Assembly (NCBI GenBank): GCA_026389655.1
Contig: JAPLHL010000446.1
Location: 1 to 6,062, forward strand
Direction of reading: 5' to 3'
DNA from: Chloroflexota bacterium
GTDB lineage: Bacteria; Chloroflexota; Dehalococcoidia; GIF9; UBA5629
Length of the DNA: 6,062 bases
Below the pieces are notes generated by a model. It worked only from the letters and a program-made list of their open reading frames with translations, ran no database searches and was not told the DNA's origin. Numbering within the stretch: position 1 is the first letter of the stretch; every line of letters begins with the position of its first letter. Shown in pieces: positions 1 through 5,340 of this stretch. The position numbers and the translations under genes are program-made.

Positions 1-791
1 TCATCAATGACTGCATTTACACCTGCCTGTTGCGCACGGCCCACCAAACCCCTGGAGTCTGACAGCAGGACCTCATATGTCCCCACCTGGACAAGCAACG
101 GGGGCAATCCTTTCAGATCGGCGTAGAGCGGGGATGCGAGAGGTGACTGCGGTTCAATCCCTCCCAGATACATCCGTGCGAATTCACGTTCCTTATGAGC
201 GTGGATGATCAGGTCAACCGCAGCTTTGCTTTTCCATGATTCGCCGGTAAACGCCAGGTCGGTCCAGGGTGAAAGACAAACGCACGCTGCCGGCAGTGGA
301 ACGTTCCCATCCCTGAGGCTAACCATGAGAGCTATGGCCAGTCCACCACCTGCCGAGTCACCGGCTATAGCCAGGTGAGATGGATCGACATGGCTGCTTA
401 TCAACCATTTGTAGGTGGCCATGGCATCCTCGACCGCTGCCGGATGGGGATGCTCCGGGGCCAGCCTGTAATCGATGATCAAAACACGGGCTTTGCAGGC
501 TACAGCGATATTGGCAACCATGGATCGATGCGAATTGATGGAGCCGGCTACATAGGACCCACCGTGTAAATAGAGGACCACCCTATCGATAGATATGCCG
601 GGAGGAATAAGCCACTCAGCCGGGACGCCACCGGCAAGCTCCTTAACTACTTGAATCCCTTTCGGCAGCTTGAACAAAGACCCCAGCCCATCTACTTCAG
701 CACGTTCCTTCCTGATATCAATTGCCTTGGGTGCGAATGTATGCTGGAGACGGAAATATAATTCGAGTAATCTGAACTGCCAACTAAGCAT
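1..791 (-). CDS. HSL-family alpha/beta hydrolase (carboxylesterase/lipase-like), C-terminus cut by window edge
   Basis: This gene has 263 codons in the window, from the ATG at 791 to the window edge; the C-terminal 40-60 residues, including the expected catalytic His, lie outside. The product belongs to the hormone-sensitive-lipase family of alpha/beta hydrolases, which hydrolyse esters of short to medium acyl chains; the substrate cannot be told from sequence. Visible landmarks are the oxyanion-hole motif HGGS at residues 76-79 (usually HGGG), the strand and DYRLAPEHP motif at 107-115, the nucleophile elbow GDSAGG at 144-149 with Ser146 as nucleophile, and VGTYEVLLSDS at 236-246, where Glu240 sits at the usual acid position. 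GDSAG-type members often use Glu or Asp there. The start is well supported by the Shine-Dalgarno sequence AAGGAGGT, 8 nt upstream. There is no signal peptide, so it is probably cytoplasmic. The Fe-S protein gene lies 85 bp upstream on the same strand and could be co-transcribed. The family call is firm; the biological role is unknown. Confidence 0.93.
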   Translation of the reverse strand, partial: MLSWQFRLLELYFRLQHTFAPKAIDIRKERAEVDGLGSLFKLPKGIQVVKELAGGVPAEWLIPPGISIDRVVLYLHGGSYVAGSINSHRSMVANIAVACKARVLIIDYRLAPEHPHPAAVEDAMATYKWLISSHVDPSHLAIAGDSAGGGLAIALMVSLRDGNVPLPAACVCLSPWTDLAFTGESWKSKAAVDLIIHAHKEREFARMYLGGIEPQSPLASPLYADLKGLPPLLVQVGTYEVLLSDSRGLVGRAQQAGVNAVID

Positions 792-876
792 ACCTGCTTA
801 CCTCCTTAAGTTGGGGCTCCGCCTAATAACATCTGGGATAGCAATTGGACCAAACCGTACGGTACAAAATAATGAT
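792..876. other. 85-bp gap between Fe-S protein and hydrolase genes
   Basis: Apart from the hydrolase ribosome binding site, the gap contains a perfect 10-bp palindrome, ACCGTACGGT, at 854-863, just past the Fe-S gene's stop codon. No hairpin followed by a T-run is seen on the minus strand, so there is no clear terminator. No good promoter is visible either. Read-through from the Fe-S gene is therefore plausible. The palindrome may be a protein-binding site or chance. Confidence 0.4.
800..807 (-). promoter_or_regulatory. Strong Shine-Dalgarno site of the hydrolase gene
   Basis: The minus strand reads AAGGAGGT, a near-complete anti-SD match, followed by 8 nt and then the ATG at 791-789. It fixes the hydrolase start and shows the gene is translated independently rather than by coupling to the gene upstream. 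Confidence 0.85.
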
Positions 877-1689
877 TTACGACACCTGGACGAGTGATTC
901 AATGTTATCAATAGCCCGCCCAACTGCACTGGCATCGTAGTCCACCTGGATGGCTTCAAGCGGGCATCTCGCGGCACAACGGCCACAACCCCGGCAATCG
1001 CCGCTGATAACGGCCATACCTGAACTCATGCTGATCGCGTTAACGAAGCACACATTATCGGTGCAGATGCCGCAGCCATTGCATGCGCCGGTCACTCTAA
1101 CATTGACACCCGGCAGCTTATTAACTTTTTCGCTGATGTTGCCGGAGATCACCGGCAACATTTTCCAGAGGCAGCAGCAGGGACAGCAGCTACAGATGGT
1201 AAGCAGCTTATTAACAGGGCCCACGCCCAGCCAGACTGAGTCCAGCTTATTGCGGCCAACAAGGTGCACCAGTCCAGCTTCCCTGCACTTTTTCACATGC
1301 GAAAGGGCTTCTTCTTTGCTCACCCGCCGGCCAAGCGCCGGATTTATTCCCTCAACGGCCTCACCCAGGAACAGGCAGCCCAGCCCGACCGGATAATCCC
1401 GGCAGTTTGAAGCCTCACGGCAGATGCAGGTGTTCATGATCCAATGATGACTGGCCTTGTTAATGAAATGCTCAACAACCTGTGAGGGCAGCACAGTTTG
1501 TCCCGGGTCAGCTATATCACGATTAACGGAAACTATACGGTCGGAGGGAAGTACTACCAGGTCGTCGCCTTCAAAGACCAATCTCTCAACCAGTCTTCCC
1601 AGCGGCTTCCAGTGCGTAGCCCTGGCCAGCTTAAACCGGCCGGGGAAACCGGCCCTGATCAAAGCCACCAGCCACAACGGTCGAGCCAT
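877..1689 (-). CDS. Cysteine-rich 4Fe-4S ferredoxin-domain protein, 270 aa
   Basis: This is a predicted cytoplasmic iron-sulfur protein with 19 cysteines. The C-terminal part is a two-cluster ferredoxin-like domain. Motif one is C203-x2-C206-x2-C209-x4-C214, followed by Phe instead of the usual Pro and with one extra residue in the last gap. Motif two, C232-x2-C235-x2-C238-x3-C242-Pro, is canonical. Upstream there are two further Cys groups: C88-x-C90-x5-C96-x8-C105, in a segment reading TCICREASNCRDYPVGLGC, and the dense CSCCPCCC at 166-173. The N-terminal 80 residues have no recognised motif. From memory, this arrangement (CICRE...DYP...GCLFLGEA, then ICxCCxCCC, then a ferredoxin domain) recurs in uncharacterised 4Fe-4S proteins of anaerobes; I know of no assigned reaction. 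It presumably transfers electrons or binds additional metal. The ATG at 1689 directly follows an in-frame TAG, so no earlier start is possible. Its SD (AGAGG at 1702-1706) is weak and distant, at 12 nt. The gene is divergent from the E1 operon and precedes the hydrolase gene. Confidence 0.88.
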   Translation of the reverse strand: MARPLWLVALIRAGFPGRFKLARATHWKPLGRLVERLVFEGDDLVVLPSDRIVSVNRDIADPGQTVLPSQVVEHFINKASHHWIMNTCICREASNCRDYPVGLGCLFLGEAVEGINPALGRRVSKEEALSHVKKCREAGLVHLVGRNKLDSVWLGVGPVNKLLTICSCCPCCCLWKMLPVISGNISEKVNKLPGVNVRVTGACNGCGICTDNVCFVNAISMSSGMAVISGDCRGCGRCAARCPLEAIQVDYDASAVGRAIDNIESLVQVS

Positions 1690-1716
1690 CTACTTCATCT
1701 GCCTCTTTGAAAACCA

Positions 1717-1746
1717 ATTGTATATTGAATGCAGATAACACTACAA
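1717..1746 (-). promoter_or_regulatory. Possible promoter of the Fe-S protein gene
   Basis: On the minus strand, TTGTAG (1746-1741) and TACAAT (1722-1717) are separated by 18 bp. The -10 box matches the consensus at five of six positions, the -35 box only at TTG. Transcription would begin about 20 nt before the ATG at 1689. This is plausible by position and -10 match, but weak at -35. Confidence 0.35.
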
Positions 1747-1824
1747 GTATTTAAACTACCAACTACCCAACCCGGCTTATCCCGTTCAACTAGCCACCAA
1801 ATTGTTTCAGATTTGTGATTCTAA

Positions 1825-1861
1825 GGGCTTATCGGTGTCGTTAAGCCCATTTCTAGGCTTA
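1825..1861. repeat. Three-arm overlapping inverted repeats in the divergent promoter region
   Basis: GGGCTTA (1825-1831) is followed by its reverse complement TAAGCCC (1842-1848) and then by GGCTTA (1856-1861). The middle arm can pair with either flanking arm: 7 bp with a 10-nt loop, or 6 bp with an 8-nt loop. The set lies 34-70 bp upstream of the rightward -10 box. It could be a set of operator half-sites for a regulator of the E1 operon, the Fe-S gene, or both. No T-run follows on either strand, so it is not a terminator. Confidence 0.45.
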
Positions 1862-1894
1862 GACATGGGTGTTCCGTTCTAAAGCATGTAGATG

Positions 1895-1900
1895 TATAAT
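1895..1900 (+). promoter_or_regulatory. Consensus -10 box (TATAAT) for the E1 operon
   Basis: A perfect TATAAT lies 20 bp before the SD and 33 bp before the proposed GTG start. No convincing -35 element stands 15-19 bp upstream (TTCCGT at 1872-1877 is poor), so an activator or the inverted repeats upstream may help polymerase binding. Transcription from here would begin near 1907 and give a leader of about 26 nt. This fits the GTG start at 1933 much better than the ATG at 1918. Confidence 0.5.
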
Positions 1901-1919
1901 GACATCCAATACTCATTAT

Positions 1920-1925
1920 GGAGGT
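1920..1925 (+). promoter_or_regulatory. Shine-Dalgarno site that decides the E1 alpha start
   Basis: GGAGGT is followed by 7 nt and then an in-frame GTG at 1933-1935. The upstream in-frame ATG (1918-1920) overlaps this site and has no ribosome binding site of its own, so GTG is the better start. Confidence 0.75.
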
Positions 1926-1932
1926 GTGGGAA

Positions 1933-2937
1933 GTGTTTGATCGGGATTTATCGGCCGTTTACCGCCAGATGCTGCGCAGCAGGTTATTCGAAGAAGCCGT
2001 CAAGCTATTATGGGAAGAGGGGAAAATCTCAGGTGAGATGCATCTTGGTATCGGCGAGGAAGCTATTGCAGCAGGCGTAATTGCTCACCTCCGTGACGGC
2101 GACGCAATGGCGCTTGACCACCGGTGTACACCCCCACTTGTCGTACGTGGTGTGGACCTCGTGCTTATGCTCCGTGAGTTTATGGGTAAAGGCGACGGGC
2201 TTTGCCGCGGTATGGGAGGTCATATGCACATGTTTTCGCCTCAGCACCTTGCCGCTTCATCGGGGATAGTGGGCTCATCTGGACCACTGGCAACCGGCTT
2301 CGCCATGGCTGCACAATACCGCAACAACAATTGCCTAAGCCTGGCCTTTTTCGGTGATGGGGCCTGCAACCAGGGTATGTTGATGGAATCATTCAACCTC
2401 GCAGTTGCATGGGAACTGCCGGTGCTTTTCGTGTGCAAGGATAATGCATGGGCAATAACTACACAGAGCTCACACGTTACCGGTGGCAATATCCTGGAAA
2501 GGGCCAGGTCTTTCGGCATGGACTCGCAGGAGGTAGACGGGACAGATATCGAAGCTGTCTATACTTCAGCAGGTAATGCTGTAGATCGTATCCGCAATGG
2601 CCGGGGTCCGTCCTTTTTACGCGCCTTTTGCCCCAGGATGCAAGGGCATTATCTGGGCGACCCTCTGCGGCGTGCAAACATGATGGAATTGACAATACCC
2701 CTCACCAAAGCCTTTACGACACAGCCGGGTGCGCCGGTTGCCGAACGCTCAGGGAGTCTCGGAATGCTTCTTACCCTTGTCGGTAAAGCCACAGTCGAGA
2801 AACAACTAACCCGCAACGACCCTATTACCAGGGCCAGGAACAAGCTTAAAGCACAGAAAATTGATATATCCGCCATAGATAAAGAGGTGGAAAAGGAAAT
2901 AAAACAAGCGCTGGAATCAGCTTTATTAGCAGAATGA
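1933..2937 (+). CDS. Thiamine-diphosphate-dependent 2-oxoacid (pyruvate/acetoin-type) dehydrogenase E1, alpha subunit
   Basis: This is the alpha subunit of an alpha2beta2 E1, which decarboxylates a 2-oxoacid (or cleaves acetoin) on thiamine diphosphate and passes the acyl group to lipoyl-E2. With the GTG start it has 334 residues, normal for bacterial PdhA/AcoA/BkdA1 proteins. The ThDP/Mg motif is complete: GDG at 141-143 and Asn171, spaced as in the family, with KDN where NN is usual. Other family landmarks are the N-terminal YRQMLRSRLFEE helix, HLGIGEEA, GLCRGMGGHMHM ending at 100, and GHYLGDP near 238-244. The helical C-terminal tail is rich in Lys and Glu. One deviation is HRCTPP at 63-68, where many homologues have HRxHGH or YRAHG. 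Substrate is not decidable from sequence, so no symbol is given (pdhA, acoA and bkdA1 are candidates). The beta gene follows after 24 bp. An ATG at 1918 would add five residues, but overlaps the Shine-Dalgarno site. Confidence 0.93.
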   Translation: MFDRDLSAVYRQMLRSRLFEEAVKLLWEEGKISGEMHLGIGEEAIAAGVIAHLRDGDAMALDHRCTPPLVVRGVDLVLMLREFMGKGDGLCRGMGGHMHMFSPQHLAASSGIVGSSGPLATGFAMAAQYRNNNCLSLAFFGDGACNQGMLMESFNLAVAWELPVLFVCKDNAWAITTQSSHVTGGNILERARSFGMDSQEVDGTDIEAVYTSAGNAVDRIRNGRGPSFLRAFCPRMQGHYLGDPLRRANMMELTIPLTKAFTTQPGAPVAERSGSLGMLLTLVGKATVEKQLTRNDPITRARNKLKAQKIDISAIDKEVEKEIKQALESALLAE

Positions 2938-2961
2938 ATTTATATTTATGGGGATAATAAA

Positions 2962-3969
2962 ATGCGTACAATGAGTTTTGCTGATGCTATCGAGGATGCC
3001 CTGGCACAGGCTATGGCTGCCGATGAAAGAATAGTGATCTTCGGGGAGGACGTCCACGGCTTGCGCATGAACCTGTTCGTACGTTTTGGAGAAAGACGAG
3101 TACGTCCGACGCCAATCAGCGAGTCTGCATTCCTTGGTGCAGCAACAGGCGCAGCTATGGCAGGTCTTCGCCCGGTAGTTGAGATTATGCTGGTGGATTT
3201 TCTGGGTGTGGCTGCGGATGCCCTGCTGAATGAAGCTGCCAAACTTGACACGTTCTCCGGCGGTAAGTGGAAAGCCCCTATGGTAGTAAGAGCATCCTGC
3301 GGGGGCGGCTATGGGGACGGAGGACAGCATGAGCAGACCCTCTGGGGCTGGCTCGCTCATATACCAGGACTGTCTGTTGTAGCGCCATCGACCCCGGCCG
3401 ACGCCGGCGCATTGATGATTGGCGCCTTACAACATAACGGACCCGTCGTCTATCTCGAACACAAGCTACTCTCAAGCTATTGGCTGGAATACCTGGGTTC
3501 CGGAGGGAGAAGCAATGTAATATACGATATTCCGGCAGAAGGGGCCAGCGGGCCTGTACCGGACAGATGGGAACCGGTACCACCGGGTAAAGCCATTATG
3601 CGCCGTGAGGGCAACGATATAACACTGGTGAGCGTGGCTGTCGGTGTGCACCGTTGTCTTGAAGCCGCATCTTTGCTGGAAAAGGAGGGTATTTCCGCCG
3701 GTGTGCTGGACCTGCGCAGCATTTCCCCTCTGGACCGTGACGCCTTGTGCAAAGCTGTGGCAAAAAGCGGTCGCCTGATCATAGTGGACGAGGATTACCA
3801 GGAGTTCGGCCTGTCAGGCGAAACTGCTGCCGTACTGCTTGAAAGCGGTATTCAGTTCAAGTATGGGCGTGTTTGCACGGAGGGTAATATACCTTATGCC
3901 CGTGATCTGGAAGATGCAACCCTGCCCAGCACAAAAAGGATCATAGCAGCAGCGCATAAACTTATGTAA
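2962..3969 (+). CDS. Thiamine-diphosphate-dependent 2-oxoacid (pyruvate/acetoin-type) dehydrogenase E1, beta subunit
   Basis: This is the partner of the preceding alpha subunit. It supplies the pyrimidine-binding half of the ThDP site and has 335 residues, the usual size. The transketolase-like pyrimidine domain spans about 4-170 and shows FGEDV (27-31), PISESAFLGAATGAAMAGLRP (51-71) with the conserved Glu54 that activates the cofactor, VDFLGVAADALLNEAAK, and QHEQ at 122-125, whose His123 matches the conserved active-site His (QHSQ in most homologues). The transketolase C-terminal domain spans about 205-330, with DLRSISPLD (250-258), VDEDYQEFG (275-283) and a typical LPS near 321-323. The linker between the domains, residues 171-208, looks longer than usual. 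The ATG at 2962 has GGGG (2950-2953) 8 nt upstream, an adequate SD. The two subunits are certainly co-transcribed. The operon ends 14 bp after the stop at a hairpin terminator, so no E2 or E3 gene follows. Substrate remains undetermined. Confidence 0.93.
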   Translation: MRTMSFADAIEDALAQAMAADERIVIFGEDVHGLRMNLFVRFGERRVRPTPISESAFLGAATGAAMAGLRPVVEIMLVDFLGVAADALLNEAAKLDTFSGGKWKAPMVVRASCGGGYGDGGQHEQTLWGWLAHIPGLSVVAPSTPADAGALMIGALQHNGPVVYLEHKLLSSYWLEYLGSGGRSNVIYDIPAEGASGPVPDRWEPVPPGKAIMRREGNDITLVSVAVGVHRCLEAASLLEKEGISAGVLDLRSISPLDRDALCKAVAKSGRLIIVDEDYQEFGLSGETAAVLLESGIQFKYGRVCTEGNIPYARDLEDATLPSTKRIIAAAHKLM

Positions 3970-3982
3970 TGTGGATACACGA

Positions 3983-4015
3983 AAGGGGCGCATCATGCGA
4001 TGCGCCCCTTCTTTT
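3983..4015 (+). terminator. Rho-independent terminator of the E1 operon, possibly bidirectional
   Basis: A perfect 12-bp stem (AAGGGGCGCATC with GATGCGCCCCTT) encloses a 4-nt ATGC loop and is followed by CTTTT on the plus strand. It lies 14 bp after the E1 beta stop. On the minus strand the same stem lies 19 bp after the lipoprotein stop at 4029, with an A-rich lead (CACAAAAG) but only TTT afterwards. It probably ends both convergent transcripts, more strongly rightward. Confidence 0.88.
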
Positions 4016-4028
4016 GTGAAAGCTATGG

Positions 4029-5249
4029 TCATTTATTTAAGTAGGTGCCCTCAACTCGTATACATAGATTAAAGGCAATAGGTCCGCCATACTGGTTATA
4101 CAGACGTACCCAACTCTCGGGTTTGCCTCCATCGTCCGAAATAATCGATCTGGTGGTCACGTCCTTATTATTAATTTTTTCATAGGCCAGGGCGAGATAA
4201 TTAAAAGAAGCATTCCTGCCCGTAATATATTCGTTACTCTCAGTCAGCACTTCTACAGAAAAATCCCCGTTCACGGGGACATCGTCTACATCGATGCTTC
4301 TCCAGACTGCCTTAGGTATACCCTCGGATGAATCGCTTCTAAATATATTCCAGGACAATAATTTGGTCCATACCTGACGCCCATTTTCATCCAGTATACG
4401 TACGGCGAAGAGGCGTTTATTATAGTCGTCAGGAGATCCGGTAATATTGGCAGCGCCCGCAATATTTAATTTTTGAATTTTGAAGGGTGTCTGCATGGGA
4501 GAAAAGGTCGTCATAAGTCCCCATCCCGGTTCTTTCAAGCGGTCGGAATCATCAATCTGGTTGTAATACCAGGCCGTATCCAGTTTATATAATTGGTATG
4601 ACAGGCTGGAATAATTTTTAACAACGCAGACCATGCCTTCTCTGAAGGGCAAAATTATCAGCGGACTTTTCACAGGGACCCCGGTAGAGCTGGAAGAATT
4701 AAACGTCCGATGTACGTCTGGCGAGTAGCCTGCTGAAGCTACAGCGTTGGAACCGGGCAATTTTGCATATGTATGCCATATTGCAATCTGATTCGACAAA
4801 TAGTCATCATAGGTACTATCCAAATTATCATATCTGAGTGTAACCCTTGTGACAGAAGAATCGTCGACTGACCTGGTTGCCGGTGTTGGAGCATTTATAC
4901 TGGCTGGCTTCGGTCCGCTGACATCCTCCGTTGATTTCACGTCTATAGTAACAGAGAGGCTCTGAGTGCTCCCAGATACCGTCAGCACGTAAGTTGTAGT
5001 CGATGTCGGCGTGACAATTGCCTTGCCTGAAGGCACTACTACGCCAACGCTGCTTATATTGACCCTTGTAGCGCCGCTGACGTCCCACTGAAGGGTAACT
5101 GCCTGCCCGCTGGTGATCGCTGTCGGGGAGGCGTTGAAATAATTAATCACTGGTGGTGCGCTGCATGACAAAAGTGGAATTGATACCAGACTTACAATCA
5201 GAACAAAAATAGGAATTAGATATAAACGAGTTTTACTTTTATCTAGCAA
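4029..5249 (-). CDS. Putative lipoprotein with an Ig-like domain and unrecognised C-terminal domain, 406 aa
   Basis: This is probably an exported, membrane-anchored surface protein. Residues 1-28 form a lipoprotein-type signal: positively charged DKSKTR, a hydrophobic stretch at 9-27, then LLSC with Cys29 as the lipid-carrying residue. The lipobox is acceptable but not ideal, with Leu at -2. Residues 33-104 form one Ig-like beta-sandwich repeat (PPVINYFNASPTAITSGQ, QWDVSGA, PTSTTTYVLTV), the same type as the repeats in the neighbouring gene. A Ser/Thr/Pro-rich linker (105-135) follows. Residues 135-406 form a beta-rich region with many aromatic residues that I do not recognise; it may be a ligand-binding or adhesive domain, but nothing shows a catalytic site. 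The start codon is TTG, supported by AAAGGGTGATC (5254-5264), which pairs well with the 16S 3' end at 7 nt spacing (AGGGTG core); no in-frame ATG occurs near the N-terminus. Function unknown. Confidence 0.85.
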   Translation of the reverse strand: MLDKSKTRLYLIPIFVLIVSLVSIPLLSCSAPPVINYFNASPTAITSGQAVTLQWDVSGATRVNISSVGVVVPSGKAIVTPTSTTTYVLTVSGSTQSLSVTIDVKSTEDVSGPKPASINAPTPATRSVDDSSVTRVTLRYDNLDSTYDDYLSNQIAIWHTYAKLPGSNAVASAGYSPDVHRTFNSSSSTGVPVKSPLIILPFREGMVCVVKNYSSLSYQLYKLDTAWYYNQIDDSDRLKEPGWGLMTTFSPMQTPFKIQKLNIAGAANITGSPDDYNKRLFAVRILDENGRQVWTKLLSWNIFRSDSSEGIPKAVWRSIDVDDVPVNGDFSVEVLTESNEYITGRNASFNYLALAYEKINNKDVTTRSIISDDGGKPESWVRLYNQYGGPIAFNLCIRVEGTYLNK

Positions 5250-5253
5250 ATTA

Positions 5254-5275
5254 GATCACCCTTTATTTAATTATA
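5254..5275 (-). promoter_or_regulatory. Ribosome binding site and possible -10 box of the lipoprotein gene
   Basis: On the minus strand TATAAT lies at 5275-5270 and AAAGGGTGATC at 5264-5254. The second is a strong anti-SD match and supports the TTG start at 5249. The -10 box is a perfect match but has no good -35 element at 16-18 bp; TTGACC at 5309-5304 is 28 bp away, too far. A promoter here would give a leader of only about 10-15 nt before the start codon, so the -10 call is tentative while the ribosome binding site is firm. Confidence 0.5.
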
Positions 5276-5340
5276 TACTGTTTCTTATCTGTTCTACCTT
5301 TATGGTCAAGCAATATTGTTAAATTGCACAGGACGAAATA
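5276..5340. other. AT-rich gap between the two Ig-like genes
   Basis: This AT-rich stretch separates the stop at 5341 from the lipoprotein's leader. It holds a short palindrome CAATATTG and an imperfect GCAAT/ATTGC pair, but no strong terminator hairpin. The lipoprotein gene could therefore be read both from its own promoter and by read-through from the upstream gene. Confidence 0.35.

Noticed and set aside
375..897. Plus-strand open frames at 375-569 and 670-897
   Set aside because: They are antisense to the hydrolase gene, whose GDSAGG and HGGS motifs and strong ribosome binding site make the minus strand the coding one.
1171..1182. GCAGCAGCAG run as a microsatellite
   Set aside because: It is very short and is explained by consecutive Cys codons in the Fe-S protein.
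950..1396. Plus-strand open frame of 148 codons
   Set aside because: It is antisense to the Fe-S protein gene, whose motif-rich frame is clearly the coding one. The plus-strand product is low-complexity and has no recognisable domain.
1825..1848. Hairpin in the divergent region as a terminator or riboswitch
   Set aside because: The stem is only 7 bp with no T-run on either strand, and there is no recognisable aptamer sequence. It fits operator sites better.
2926..3360. Minus-strand open frame of 144 codons opposite E1 beta
   Set aside because: It lies antisense to highly conserved E1 beta motifs and has no domain or good ribosome binding site. It is a shadow frame.
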